Shown: positions 25,562-38,676, numbered from the stretch's first letter. The stretch: DNA of 64,000 nt from Blastomyces gilchristii SLH14081 (GCF_000003855.2 NW_003101672.1:1630134-1694133), one strand, 5' to 3'. The notes: a model not told the origin generated them from the letters alone. Program-made: numbers and translations.

Positions 25562-26434
25562 GGCAGGATATTTCTGTGTTGTTCACGTTGCATGGGTCGA
25601 CGGGACTATTGGCATGAGGCCAACCATCAGAGGCACCGGTCCAATTGCTTAGGTGTAGGTTCCTTTTGAATTTTTGAAGTGTTCTTCCACGTAAAAGAGG
25701 GGAAATGTTCATTTATTCGGTTTTTATTTGGGTGCTGAAAGGCGGCGGCTGGCTTGAAGCATCGAGAGGGACGACGATACTAGGCTATGACGCAATAACT
25801 AAATGCCAAGGACATGCAACGATCGCAAAAGGAGACTTAAACTAATGATGTTCTTATTTGACTAGACATGCTCAGTTGAGAAACAACTCGTAGTGCATTG
25901 TGCTATTATTGTGTCAAGAAATGATATGGACGTCGTCAGCATTGGCTGGGTGGGTTGGGTGTGTACAATATAAATAGTTCCACGGTACGGAGTACTGGCA
26001 TCTGTTACGATGGCCATGAGAGGCAGATCGGTACATAACACGAAAACTAGTCGTTCTTTTTGAACGGGGGTTACAGTGATGTTTTATTATTATTGTAAAC
26101 TTCGTCCGCCTTCATCTCAGCCCTTACCAGCCTTTTCTATCGTCACTTACATGTATACATTGTCCATGAGAGCTTCCTCTTTTTATCGTTCCGTTCAGGC
26201 GTAGCGCACAAGGGCTAAATTGCAAGGGAAATGGAGACCATAACAAGTATTGATTGGATCAATAAGAAACAGAAATATGCATTTGCACCCACACTACACC
26301 GACCGATCGAGACAAGAAAAATGATAAAGAGGAGAAACTAGGGGAAAGCTAAAAGGTCTGACAGAAAAGCTAGGCCAGCATAAACGTAACAACCAGAATA
26401 TTTTAATATTTTGATTTTTTTTTTATTAAGAAAT
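25562..26434. other. Intergenic spacer
   Basis: Leader of the fructosamine-kinase-family gene and 3' flank of the ribosomal protein gene. One TACGGAGTA motif at 25986. No gene recognised. Confidence 0.55.
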
Positions 26435-28056
26435 TCATGCAGCAGTAACGAGATCCTTCTTGAGGGTGCCCATGAAGGCCCGCTTCTCTGCTGGGGTCTG
26501 GAATACTCCGTGTCCGAACTTGGACGAGGTGTCGATCCATTTCAGCTCGACCTTCTCCAACGCCTTGCGGCTGACTTGTGGGTACAGCGTCTTTCTGAGA
26601 GTGAGAACCCGCTTCTTGACACCGGGGACGGAGCCCTTGATCATTACGTAGTCGTTCTTGACCTCGCCGTATCGGACAAAGCCGCCCATTCTAGACAGAG
26701 GGTATTATTAGTATTTGCTTTTGTTTTTTCTTGGTATGGAGTGATATGTGGGAGGGAAAGTCATAAACTTACGGTGTGATCTGCTTCTTCGAGACGTCGA
26801 ATTCAGTCGAGGCGTTACCTTCATCAGAGCCCTTGCCGATGCGGTAGATCTTGTGGTTGCAGGAGGTTCTGTGGTGATAACCGTCTTGACCAGCACGAGC
26901 AACAGTCCATTGGACGTGGGACGGATGCCAGGCACCAATACAAGCGACCTTTCGCAGACCCTTGTGCGTCTTGCGAGGAAGCTTTTTGGTTCCCCATCTG
27001 CTAGTGACACCGTTGAATCCGTGACCCTTGGTAACGGCAATGACATCAATCATCTCATCCTTCTCGAACACGCTGTCAATCTCGATGGGCTTCTCGAACA
27101 AGCCGTGGGCGAAATCAACCTTGTCAGCAACGCTACCGCCGTTAACCTGGACCTCCATGAGGTGGGCCTTCTTCTGCTTGAGCGGAGTCTTGCGGATCTG
27201 GGTGTGGGCGAGGACACGGACGACGGTGCAGTATTTCTTGATTCGCTCGAGTTCGCGGGAGATGGAGGCACCGCTGTTCTCGGAGTGGTTCTTGGCGTAT
27301 TTGGTGAACGCCTTCTTCTTGCTCTTGTACCAGTTCTTGTAGAACCGTCTCTTGACCTCGTCGCTCAAGTGCTCGGCCCAGACAGTTGTGAGGGATCGGA
27401 GGCCACGGGGAGTCTCAATGTATCCAACAACACCAACAGCAATCATCTAGAAACGCGGACGAAAAGACAGGTGTTAGATTCGTTAAATTCCCTACCGAAC
27501 GCCAATCGATAAAACAAGCAACTTCAGTCTTACCGGAGGAGTCTCAACAATGGTGACAGCTTCGACAATCTCCTTCTTGTGCATCTTGGCACCGGGACGA
27601 TCGAGATCACGGACGGTGGTGGTCATTCCGGCCTTGTAGCCCATGGCGGCGGTAAGGTGGACTGGCTTCTTGGGGTCATCCTTGGGGAAGCTGTTTTTTG
27701 GTTGGGCAAAATTTTTCTCAGTGTTCCATTCCTCGCTGACAACTTCCGTACCCAGAATTTCAACAAATTGACTAACCTCTTGACCTTTCCCCGGTGTCTG
27801 GCACTGCGCTTCCTGGGAAGGAAGGCAAGAGAGCCTATAAAAGTCGCATATCAGTAAAAATCGCACACATTGCGTTTCAACTGTTCCCAAATTCCAGCGA
27901 GATGAGAGAGGGACGGATGGAATTCCCACGAACCGTGCCGAGGCGCTTCGAATTTCCGGTGACTCCTGTAATTCAGAAAGAAAAAACATCAGCATTCTGC
28001 GTCTTGGTAGATTCAATTGTCATCGCAACGGCAGCCACCCAGGAAGCAACTCACAT
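26435..28056 (-). CDS. RPL3: 60S ribosomal protein L3 (uL3)
   Basis: Six coding exons: 28056-28055, 27966-27935, 27834-27777, 27690-27534, 27446-26773 and 26690-26435, totalling 392 codons plus stop. The protein starts [12 protein letters not shown] and contains GFLP-type [21 protein letters not shown], the basic W-finger/central loop region ([20 protein letters not shown]) and the C-terminal [12 protein letters not shown], all diagnostic of eukaryotic uL3. The protein is part of the large subunit near the peptidyl-transferase centre. Oddly, the first coding exon contributes only the bases AT of the initiator codon; the G comes from exon 2 after an intron with donor GTGAGT. Five introns packed into the first 350 coding bases fit highly expressed fungal ribosomal genes. 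The 3' exon is uninterrupted. Confidence is very high; only the tiny first exon rests on splice logic. Confidence 0.97.
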
Positions 28057-28789
28057 CTTGACCCTGTTGTGGTTAGTTTGACGAGGTGGTGAGAGGTTGT
28101 CCGTCTGTCCGTCCTGTCGACAAAAATCAGAGTTGAGGTTTGATTATTTTGTCCCAATTAACGAGTGTGGGCTGAGCTAAGCGATGTCTTGGCACGCTTT
28201 TCCGCTTTTGGTTGGATTTTTTCACGCACATCGCATCAGGTACATCAAAAATATCAACCCGTATCTTTTGTCTCCGAGAAACAAGTAATTATCCTTAATA
28301 TATGATATGATTATGATAGTTCTGACAATTCAATCTCATTATTGCTATGAAACTAACCCGCAACCTTTGGAGCTACAAAAAGAAAATTAAAATTAAAAAT
28401 AAAAATAAGAACAATGTGATCATTCATTCAGCCATACAAGGACAGTTGCTTATCCTGTAGAAATCACCCGCTGCCCGCTGGTTATCTGCCCAAACAAACC
28501 ATTTATGTAACTGATATAAATGCTAATATGGAAGATTCATGACCTAGAGTATAGAGCGAGTTCTGAAAGGTGGATTCTATTGGAGGGTGTTGGGGATATC
28601 CATTCTCATAAATTTCTTGAAAGAGTAGTTAACCATCATGGACAAGCCAGGATATGGGGATACAAATGGTATTCTATCGAAAAGTAACCGATACATCCAG
28701 CGTTCCCGCCACTAATTGATTACTGAATTGATTGGATGGTTCAGCTAGTCATCATAATTCAAAATCTGAAAAGATGTTCCCTGAATTCA
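28057..28789. other. Intergenic spacer, likely promoter of RPL3
   Basis: AT-rich; an A-rich tract AAAATTAAAATTAAAA-type lies near 28380-28407. No TATA or named element can be assigned with confidence. Confidence 0.5.
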
Positions 28790-30369
28790 AGTAGTTAAGG
28801 ATTTTGGACGCCTTGACGCAGACTAGCGTCAGATGGATGGAATGGTGGAACCTCTGGTTGGGTTGGTTTGAAAATCAACAGTCAGCCATGCCAATGACAA
28901 GGAGCCTTCTCGGAAGGCAATTCACTTACTCTGAGGCAAGAAAGGAAGAGACTATAAATTTTTTGCAGGAGTTGACCTATGTGACAAAAGCAGCCGTCTT
29001 CAGAGACCACATTGGGCTAAAGATCCCCTCTGATCAAAGCAATTATTGCTCGTCATCTCTGCCTGTCTTCTGTCGCATGCGAAGCACACATCTCCAACCG
29101 CTCAGAATGGCTAAATGGTAGCTTCAATCTCTCTGTTCCAGCGTCCATTCAAAGGTCGGGTCGGGAATGTAGTCGGCTACTCATACGTTTTACTCTCCCA
29201 TACAAGGTTGCAGGGCCGGACAACGGGGATGAAAAAATTCGATGTGAAGCGGCGACCTATGCATGGCTTAATAAAGAATGCCCTGATATTCCAATTGCTT
29301 CTCTTCATGGTTTTGGCCTGTCAACTGGACAGCGAGTAAGTATGCCAAGTTTGAACACCCAATAGACCATATACTGCAGGTGTCCAGAAGCCTAACGATA
29401 GATGCAGTTCACAGCTATCAGAAATGCTCCCTTTTTCACAAGATGCTTTCAATATTTTAAAAAACAGATATTATCCCTCTTCCAGTGTCCTGTTCCCTGC
29501 TGGTACATGAAGCACCAGGCTTCTGCTCTTGATGGGCTTGGTGTTGGCTATATGCTTTTTGACTACGTCGAGGACGGGAAAATGCTCTCTCTGTCATATG
29601 CTGAGTGATGTCATGAAACAACACTTAGACGCAACCTTTTCAGCGATTTGGCTAGAATTCAACTTATTCTCTCCCGGAAGCCATTACCACGCATTGGATC
29701 ATTGACAATCAACAATGAGTGCATCCTGGATATCAATAACAGGCTGTTAATGTTGGAAATCTGCCACCTTGAAAACGAGAACATCCCCATCGATATACAG
29801 CGTAAAACCTCGTATTCAACTGTTGACACTTACATCCATGATCTTCTATCGGTCCATGATAACCGACTACGCTACCAACCAAATGGCGCCTCGAGTATGA
29901 AAGATTGCATTAAGCCAGATGTGTGCATTGACAACGATGAGAACCGTATATTCTAATTTTTTTGACCGCAAGCTACGCTCTGGGCCTTTTGTGCTTACTC
30001 TTACTAATTTGCATGCTAGCAACTTCTTTGTTGATGATGATAACTAGCATATCACGAAACTTATTGACCCTAGAATGGGCTTGCGTTCGTCCTATTGAAA
30101 TGCAACACCCCCCATACTGGTTGACAAGTCAGGCAGTATATAGGATCGACGAAACGCAGTACAATAAGATGTGCACTGAATACATAGATATTTTCGAGCA
30201 GGTGGAGAAAGCTATGTTGGGCCGGGATGGGAGGAGCATCGCAATCGTCGGATGTGACTTTTCTTATGCGGAGCTTTTGAAAAGATTGTGGGAGAAAGGG
30301 ACATTCTGGTATTGCTTTGCGTTGGACAGCTTGACTGGACTCCATCACATCTTCTACCACCGCGTCTGA
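28790..30369 (+). pseudogene. Decayed APH-like protein kinase
   Basis: Blocks of a fungal aminoglycoside-phosphotransferase-like kinase follow each other in order with stops and frame changes between them. 28850-28990 holds the N-terminal helix region (FTYSEARKEETINFLQEL). 29115-29335 is the glycine-rich/AAK-like segment, partly out of frame. 29402-29610 gives FTAIRNAPFFTRCFQYFKK and GVGYMLFDYVEDGKML. 29648-29950 gives ARIQLILSRKPLPRIGSL. Then come the catalytic loop remnant LTNLHASNFFVDDD, a TAG, and after a frame change LEWACVRPIEMQHPPYWL and the C-terminal helices ending at 30369. The loop Trp after DDD and the ID-LEW motif are disrupted. Such kinase-like genes are expanded in Eurotiomycetes, many of unknown substrate. 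It cannot produce a full product. Confidence 0.85.
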
Positions 30370-31458
30370 CCTAGATATCAAATTCCCTACAACCAATCTC
30401 AGGAATCAAAATTTGACACCGGATTCTATATCACCACCCCCAACCTTCTGGTGTCCTAAGGCTTGGGACTTCGCAAAGTCAAAGGTTAAAGATAAAGAGA
30501 AATATGACAAGTAGCTCCGAGATGCCTTCCAACTTGATTCTTCTTGATAGAAACGAATACAAAAAAGGAGGATCATTGGCATTTGCTATCAATTCCCTTC
30601 CCGCTAATAATCACAGATGCCTCCCTCACCTAACCGTTATAGAAACCAGGCCGTTGGTGAGTCATCGTCGAGCCTGAGAAGGCGTCTTGGAGAAGGAGTG
30701 AAGCCAAAAATAGGTGGTTTAGTCTAGATAGATAAGAGTTACTTTGGAGTGTATGGTAGTTTGGTAGAGAGGAGTTTGGCTGAACACCTTTTTTCCTTTG
30801 TGCGTTCGCATTCTATATACCCATATGTTTAATTAATTCAACCAATGACCTCGGGCATCAAAATAAGCAAACCTCCCAGAAGGATAACAGGCTGCAGCAA
30901 TGTGTATCTATGTCATCTCTTAGTTTGTCGAGCTTATCTGTGTATGTACTGTACATGTACTTACTGTATGTACATGTACATCTCGGTGCCATTATTGTCA
31001 GCTCCCCGTTCTTAGCCTGTAGACCCCCTGGCATGGAACCATATGGATGCTCGTGGACGTCCCTACCATCAGTCGGACACATTAATGAAGTTGGTACGAG
31101 TATTACTTGGGTGTCCATCCGGGTTGCTGACACCAGAGTAACACTCAGCCGGAGAGTATATAATTGTCCCATTACCCCGTGCAGGCAATCCCTCTTCATT
31201 CAAATCTTTTTTCTCCATTTATTTGTTTCAAGAAGAGAATATAGCAGAGACACTGGGAGAACCTTTTCGAGCAATAGTTATATTTTCCCGCTGAAGCACA
31301 GCCGACCGAAGTCAGATACGCCCGTCTCCCATAAAGATCCAAACATATATATATATATATATATAGAGAGATACAATACTCATTTATCAAAGCCGTCATT
31401 CCATTCCATACATCACACTCTAGGTCAATAAAAAGAACAAAGGCCCAACGAAGACACC
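30370..31458. other. Intergenic spacer, promoter of the GFA-domain gene
   Basis: GTAC-rich palindrome cluster at 30941-30981. A TA dinucleotide run lies at about 31347-31364, about 95 bases before the ATG. No gene recognised. Confidence 0.5.
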
Positions 31459-31908
31459 ATGGCAACCGAAACCGCGCCCCCGTCGTCCAAAAAGCTCTAC
31501 ACGGGCAGCTGCCACTGCGGCTTCGTGAAATACACCGTGAACGTCGACATCAACCAGATCCCCCCCAGCCGCTGCAACTGCACCATCTGCCTCAAAAAGG
31601 GCTCGATATCCGTCCGGCCAGAGAAACGAGAGGACATCACGCTGCTTTCCCCGGCCACAGTTGACGAGCTGGCCGAGTACAGCTTCGGCGAGAAGAGAAT
31701 GCGCCATTACTTCTGCCAGACGTGCGGGGTCGCCTGTTTCATTTTTGGGAAGTATGGGGACATGTATTTTTGGGTTGTGAATGGGTTGACGATTGATACG
31801 GACCAGGGGATTGATTGGAGTACGATTCGGTTGCAGTATTGGGATGGTATCCATAATGGGTGGGAGAAGGGGACGAGAAGTGAGCCGTATCCGAACGGGA
31901 GTTGGTGA
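31459..31908 (+). CDS. GFA/CENP-V zinc-binding domain protein
   Basis: An intronless 149-aa reading frame, preceded by an A/C-rich leader and with ACACC immediately before the ATG. It is a single GFA domain: the first zinc cysteines in GSCHCGF (C18, C20), a cluster SRCNCTICLK (C39, C41, C44), and CQTC (C86, C89), with beta-strand-rich segments between. The family includes bacterial glutathione-dependent formaldehyde-activating enzyme and many fungal proteins with no shown activity. The reaction, if any, is unknown, though the spacing of Zn ligands is intact. An upstream, longer start is not available. It has no close operon-like partner and stands alone after the broken kinase. Confidence 0.9.
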   Translation: MATETAPPSSKKLYTGSCHCGFVKYTVNVDINQIPPSRCNCTICLKKGSISVRPEKREDITLLSPATVDELAEYSFGEKRMRHYFCQTCGVACFIFGKYGDMYFWVVNGLTIDTDQGIDWSTIRLQYWDGIHNGWEKGTRSEPYPNGSW

Positions 31909-34900
31909 GGAGTGAGTACATGGTTATCTATTTATCTATTTAACTTTTATATTTTTTGACCTTCTCTTTAATACTGCTTTTTTCATCCTCTCTCTCCTGT
32001 TGTGCAAACAGGTTGGGGATTTTGAGGGCTGAGCATTTGAGGGGCTCAACTCTATATGAGATCCATGGATCTATCTATGGATAAGATGGCTCTACAACGC
32101 TGAATTTCTCTATCACTGACAGACAGGCAATGAAATACGATTTCTATATCGTCATATTTTATCTCGTGCTATATAGATGACAATCTGATCTCTTCTTCTT
32201 GATAGCTGTGTTTTCTCCAACTGAACCAATGCAGATATGGTAACATTGAGATGGATAGAGGCTGGCTGAATAGTATGGAAGAACAATAATAATAGCCTCA
32301 CTCATATTGTATCTAAAGAATGTCTACTAAGCAAATCTAGTCAACAAAATAGCTAACTCTAGATATTTAACACCAGAATTTACCGACCGTTTATGTGGTT
32401 GAGGAGCGGTTGAGAATATTGAGAGAATTGTAAAAAGTAGACTCTTCATTTCCCAATCTGCAGCTGCTATAAAGGCTCACGAAAGTTCCATTAACTTATC
32501 ACAAGCCTCGAAGGCAAATTTCCTGGGAGAGTCTCCCTCACCTAACAATGGATGGGTACAAGTAGTTGAGGAATAATATAGGGGGGGTGCTGTTTGTGCA
32601 GATATAACAGAACTTGTGTACACTGTACACTGTACTCTGCATCTGCAGAAGCAACAAGCAACAATGAGGACTACTCGATAGATCCAATAAGTAATAATTA
32701 CCACGTCGCAAATCCACGATCCAAGGACCAAAAATATGCATTGAACAATGTCTCTTTTCTTTTTTTCCCTTCTGCCGGTTCTTAGCCTCTGCGGAAACCA
32801 AGAATAGCGCGAGCTTTTTTTTTTTTTTTTTTTTTTTTCTTAACTGGCCAGCCTAGTCACACACGGAAATTTTTTCCCACGTCCACTACTTACTGTGCAC
32901 ATACAACTGCGGACTCCGTACATACCTACATACGGGAGTACATGTGCAGCGGTAGTTACGGAGCACAAGAGTATAAAAATGCAACCATCAAAGCATAAAA
33001 ATAATTTGCAAATAAAATGCACCAAGCACGACTTAAGAGCGTCACCCTCGCGTCCGTCCGTCATATCCATGCACGATGGCACTTGGGCACTTGCAGCGCC
33101 GGTGGATGTGCTCCGCATACCTACCTCCGCATACCTCTCACCAACAAGCTCGTACAAACTGCCAGTTTTTTTACCTTTTCGTCCGCTTCGGCTTGTTTCA
33201 GTCGTGATGGATTGCAAAAAAAAAAGAAAAAAAAGAAAAAAAGAAAAAAGTAAATCATTTAAAAAAGTGTGGGTGCTTTGAGCAGCCTTTCTTAGCTTTA
33301 ATTTCTTTTTCCCTTCCTTTTTTTCTTTTTTTGCATCGGTCGGTCTCAAAGACGCGAGGATCAACCCAAGCCGCCATGAATTTATTTATTTTATTTATGC
33401 CTACGGAGTAGTTTCAACTCAACTCCCAAGTCTCCAACCAACCTCACTCACCCCATCGTCATTATGGCCTTTTCGGGTCAAGGTCGATCTCGACCTGGAG
33501 CTGATTGAGTTATGTATGTTGTGCATAATAATAATATGCCCTTGAGTGAGGGCAAACAGGCCTCGTGGCTCGTGGACAGTGAGTGCAACCGGAACTTAAT
33601 AATATGTTTCATACGGTATCTTTTTTTTATCTTTGTTCACGTTTGACGGCACAGGGGTGGGTGGTGTGTGTGTTGGGGACGGACGGAGAAAAAAAAAAGT
33701 TCTTTTGCGGCAAGTTACCAGATTTTTCTGCGGGGGAAGGAAAAAGAAAAGAAAGAGCTTTGTCTCTTTCTGTGGAGCCTTTTAATGGTTGCCCATCATG
33801 ATGTGATGTAGTTACGGAGTATGATGTGTTTGTTCTGTGGCCCTACTCTACTCCGTACCGTCAGCCGTGGCTGCAACCGATCCTATCTCTGTCACTCCTC
33901 GACTGTTTCTTAAAAAAAAAGAAAAAAGAAAAAGAAAAAAGAAAAAGAAAAATAGGAAAAAAAAATCGTGACAGCTCTCGTGATTTCTTATTAGGCGAAC
34001 ACCAGTTTGCTGTTCCTGTTCTGTTCCAGCTCTTGCGCCGAGGACAGCGCCAGAGCAGGCTTTTCTAACTCGTCGTCATCAACCTACCTCCCCTCCCAAT
34101 CACGCCGTGCATCGTATTAGTATTGCATCCTGGACATGAAACCGCCGCCCAAGTCACACAAAGTTGCGCGCCAACCTTAAACGACGCTCCACCCCAACCA
34201 CCGGGTGATTCACCCCTGCCCCTGCCTCCAAGCCTCCAAGAGGATAATAATAATATTATTAATAATAAATGGGTTAATACCTTGGGTTACCATCAGCGGC
34301 ACACACTCCGTTGTTGGCTAACCCAACCCCCCCGGGTCAGTGACGAACCAAGACCTGTCTATTATTATTATTATTATTTGCCTGTCCCATGTACGTAAGA
34401 ATTTCCGTGCGCGTCCGTCTGCCCTGTGGCAGTGGCAGGCATTGCATGCATGCATTTCATTTACCCTGCCTGTCACTGGCCTGGTTTGCCTGGCTAACGC
34501 GTAAGGAGCTCGAATCCCACCCCCCGAGAGAGCTTCGTCAAGGGCCCCCCATCGCAGCAGCCCGTAAGCATCGTACATACATAGATACATACATAGATAC
34601 ATACATACATAAAACAATAATAATACTCGGTCGTCGCGCGCGATACATATATATATATATATGATCGCCACCCACACGGGGGGTGCATTGCGTGCATACA
34701 CGTACAGCAAAGGGACCCGGGGGGGGGAGGGGGGAGGGGGTGTGCTGGGCCAACTCGAGTTCCCGTTGCAAACCTGTTGCTGTCTGTCGCTGCTACGTAG
34801 GCTGGCCCCGTACCCGTAACTTGCCTTGATTCGGGCCCTTGGCATCGTAGGTACTCCGTAGGTAGGCTTCGGTGACTCCCCCTCTCCCAACATGGCTCGC

Positions 34901-37900
34901 GCCATATTGGCTTGGCGCTTGGCGCTTGGCCCTACTGCGTAGATCTACGGGTTCGGATAATCCCGATTCCCGCGCGTCTTGGGGGGAGGGGAGGGGAGGG
35001 GAGGAAGTTCCGATGACGTCCTCAAGTAGTGAGAGATCAAGTACTCGACTTCGGGGGTCCTAGGGTGGCCTGCAGGATCGTGAAATCATCGTCGATTTCA
35101 GTCTATCAATTTGACAGTCATGATCTTGCTTGCACGAATCAGAGTGCCTAGGCTTCATCTCATCTTCGGTCCTCACTGGGCTCAAGGGTGCTCTAAATTC
35201 CTTAATCAGATGGTTTTTATTTCCTACGCTGTACGGAGTAATTCCCTGGAGATGGGTGCCTAGAGTCAGTGAGGCCTGACCAGTTAAGCTATTGAGATTG
35301 ACAGCTGGAAGATTAAAGGCTTTAACTAAGAACCCCTGAGATGAGCCGTCATATAGAGTGTTAAAATAAGTATATTATATAACTTAAGGTGTAGACTGCA
35401 GGGGGCTTTTTGTTTTGTAGCTTTTCATATTGTCTGAGAAATTTCTTTGTTATTGAACATTTGTTGATATTTCTTTACAGTTGTTTGATATTTAGATTGA
35501 AAGTGCTGTTTAAATTGATTTAAAAGGTTTTCAAATTGATTATTTGAGTAACTGTTTGCTTCTGAGATGAGATTCTGATATTTATTGATGTATATATAAA
35601 TGCTGGTTTCATATATATATTCTTAACTTTGTAACTAGGAAAATTCCGATTTTTATCAGACAGATGTCAGCCTCTGACTGCATACATCTGTAAATTGAAG
35701 AAGAAGAAGAAGAAGAAGAAGAAGAATAGATATAATTCTTTTATATTCGTCAATGATTTGATATACTTTTCAATTTGAGAATTTCTGAGCGTCTTTTAAT
35801 ACTGGCGTCGGTGATAAGAAGCGCAGGTTCGAATCCCAGCGCTGGCATTACCCACCTTTCTACGGGGTAGAAGCCCCCCCGCGTTAGAGGGGTCAAGCCG
35901 AACTAACAGGCTTGGCATGCCAAGGCCTTAACTATAAGTTTGGGAGCTGTGGCCACTGGAAGCCAAGCTCACTAGTAGTTCGGAGCTTATGCATGCCCAG
36001 CCGCTAGCTGGCTAGGTGGTTAACCAAGCCCCTATAGAGTCGGCTCCACGCGGCTTTTAATTGCATATATAACCCCCACAGGGAATGATTCTGAAAACCA
36101 CCTGACTAATGCCGCTTTATTGGACAGGGCACACCCTGGGGCCTATTACTGCGTATTACTACTAGACTTGCTTGCTTGCAGGCCCCATCCTCTTGGCACG
36201 GCTAACGGGAGTCAGCGGAAGGAGAAAAAAAAAGAAAGGTAAAAAAAAAGGAAACAGATTGGTCGGAGTGGGACGGGCTAGAGGGGAAGCTAAGAAAGAG
36301 GGAGCTAAAAGGATTGCGAGCAGGATGTTTGTAACATGTAACTAATAAGACTCCTAGAGATTGGCGCTTATTTCTGTCGGAAGAATAGCCACACGAATAG
36401 GAATAAGTACCCCCGTATTGGTGTCTGATGAATGATGTGTTTGATGAGTGTGGCTTGTCACCTATCACACAGTTTGTGCGCGTCTGCGTGTTTTTTCTTT
36501 TTCCTTTTTTCCTCTTTTGCTCTTTTCAAACCTGGATCTTGATGATGTGTGCGAGGTGATGATGATAGGGGGATGAAGATAGAGTTTGACAATAGTGAAT
36601 TTTCCTTTTAAGTTCCTCTTGACTCTGAATGAGTAAGCTGAGTGCTCGGATGCTCCTTTTTAGACCTTGATGCATTTATTCTTCGCGGAGGTTTGTGCGA
36701 GGGGGGAAGAATGAGACGAAATGCATTCATGATCAGATAAAAAAGCTGGACCAGGCAGAATCAGTGGTGGATATCATTATTATTATTACCATGTTGATGG
36801 GTTGCTGGGAACCAAGGAACAAGGAGGCGGCTAGGGTTCAATATCAAACACCAATACGCTGCGTAATAATAATAGATGATTTTTAGTATGCACCCGCCTT
36901 CCTATCTAGGTTTAAATGCCCAGATTGCGGCCCTTTATGGCAGGATGCTAAATAGAATGGAGTCTTGCCTGTAATTTTGTTTTTGTAATGGCGGTGTATA
37001 TATTACAGCTAAATTACATATCTAATCAGATTCAGAGTAAATCAGATTTAATTACTTCATACTATACTGTGATTGTTCAGTAGTGCTGAAACATCGCAAT
37101 GAACAGCAATAATACATCGCTTGCACTAAATACGCCCCCAAACATCAATTTTACAGGAAGGTGTTTGCAGAATCCATTTAATAATAATAATGCTGGGCAT
37201 CGCCGTATCGGGAGCTTGGCCCCTCGCTCGCGCGCGTGCGTGGGGTGAGAAGAATAATTTGCCAGAGTTTGCTAAGTAGCTTTTTGTGGCATCACGCCAG
37301 CCATTATTATTCTTCTGTGGATTGCCGAGGGTGGCTACCCTACCCTACTCATACCTAGGTTAAACATCCTCGACTGGATTATTTAATTATATATTAATTG
37401 CTCAACGTGACACACAAGACACAACCGCAGCTTCTGTGGTGTCATCAGCCAACCAAGGTACAGTTACCGCACTAAGCCAGCAAGCTCCATTATTGATCCA
37501 TACTGTCCCACCAGCTCCCCACATGCGCCCCACACGCCCCACCCGCTCCCCAGCCAGCCCAGGACGGCGCGATTGATGCTAATTGCTGCTTACATAAGAC
37601 AAGGCCTAGTGCCCTTTTTGCCTCTCCAAGACCTCCAAGCCCCAGGCAGAGGTCGCCAAGCCGCCAAGACCTTGCCAAGGCGGCACTAGGCCAGGGCAAG
37701 GGTTGTACCACAGTTGACTCGTCGAGCTGAAGGGAAGAGGGTGCAGTTTGCCTTGTTGACATAAGATTTCCAGTAGTGCGCTTGGTACTACTACTACTAC
37801 TACTACTACACTACTCTTTGAAGTGCTTAGTACTGTACTGTACATACATGATGCACCCGGGGAAGGTTTGGCTCGGGGGTTAGCCTGGCGCAGAGTTGTC

Positions 37901-38634
37901 TGGATCCACCACCCGCCATCCTGGCCCAACCTGGCCCCATCCATGCAATGGCGCCAGGATGCCAAGGCCGCAGATGAGGAAAGGGAGGAAGGAAGGAAGG
38001 AAGGGGGAAGCAGAAGTCCGTTCCCACTCCTCCCTCCCCCCTCAGGCGAGTAGTTTGCAGTCGCTGCAGTGAGTGTGGGGTGTGTGTGTGTGTGTGTGTG
38101 TTGTGTGTGTTTGTGTGTGTGTGTGTGTTTTATTTTGGTGGCATCGGCTGCTGCTGGCCCTGGGCCAAGTCCCTTCCCACTAGCGCCAAATGCCCCGTTC
38201 GCTGTGCTCGCCCTTTTTGCTTCGGGCTGCTGCTGCGTCTTTCCTCTTCTTCTCTTCTTCTTCTCTTCTCTTCTTCTCTTCTCTTCGTTGTTCTGTCTCT
38301 CTCTTCCTGCTCTTCTTCTTCTTCATCTTCTTCTTCCTACTCCTCCTCCTCCTCCTCCTTTTTCTTGTTATACCCTGCCTGGAGTCCTCCCATCCCCCAA
38401 TCTTGGAAGTATCATACCTTCATACATCCCATCTTCCCCCTCAACTACTCACTAGCTAACTATTATCATATCCCCCCCCTCCTCCTCCTCCTTCTCATCC
38501 TCCCTTACATAATCCCCTCTCCCCTTTCTGCCTCATATCGCATCACCACATCACCACTCCACACTCCCCCCTCCAACCCACCGCTATCACTACCGTCATC
38601 TCCTCTACCATCTTCTCAACAATCCTCGTCGTGG
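31909..38634. other. Very long intergenic spacer before the Ssn6 gene
   Basis: About 6.7 kb with no supported gene. Features: a T-run of about 24 at 32816-32839, A/G tracts at 33220-33250 and 33910-33965, five TACTCCGTA/TACGGAGTA motifs (33402, 33813, 33849, 34852, 35232), and a CATA/GATA repeat near 34570-34612. There are also a GAA repeat at 35698-35726, a GT repeat at 38087-38128 and long CT-rich sequence at 38230-38640 that looks like transcript leader. Local base composition swings from AT-rich (35330-35800) to GC-rich (34680-35030). Confidence 0.5.
35790..36110 (+). repeat. Possible tRNA-derived short element
   Basis: GGTTCGAATCCC at about 35826-35837 matches the RNA polymerase III B-box/T-loop. 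It sits inside a hairpin with AGCGC/GCGCT arms. The upstream part is too short and unpaired to form a tRNA, so a complete tRNA gene is not supported. The following 200 bases are GC-richer than the flanks and contain palindromic words such as GGCTTGGCATGCCAAGGCC. A GAA microsatellite and AT-rich DNA lie just upstream. A SINE-like remnant is one reading; coincidence is another. Confidence 0.25.
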
Positions 38635-38676
38635 ATGCCTGGTTCTTTCCACGCCCCCGGAGGGTCTTGCTGCTGA
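38635..38676 (+). promoter_or_regulatory. Upstream ORF 1 in the Ssn6 leader
   Basis: ATG at 38635 opens a 13-codon frame ending TGA at 38674-38676, inside the pyrimidine-rich leader. It is relevant only if transcription starts upstream of it, which I cannot show. Confidence 0.35.

Noticed and set aside
26748..27512. A 254-codon plus-strand frame over the uL3 gene
   Set aside because: It is the antisense shadow of a strongly conserved ribosomal protein exon.
38087..38128. GT repeat as a CRISPR-like or functional array
   Set aside because: A plain dinucleotide microsatellite in a eukaryotic spacer.
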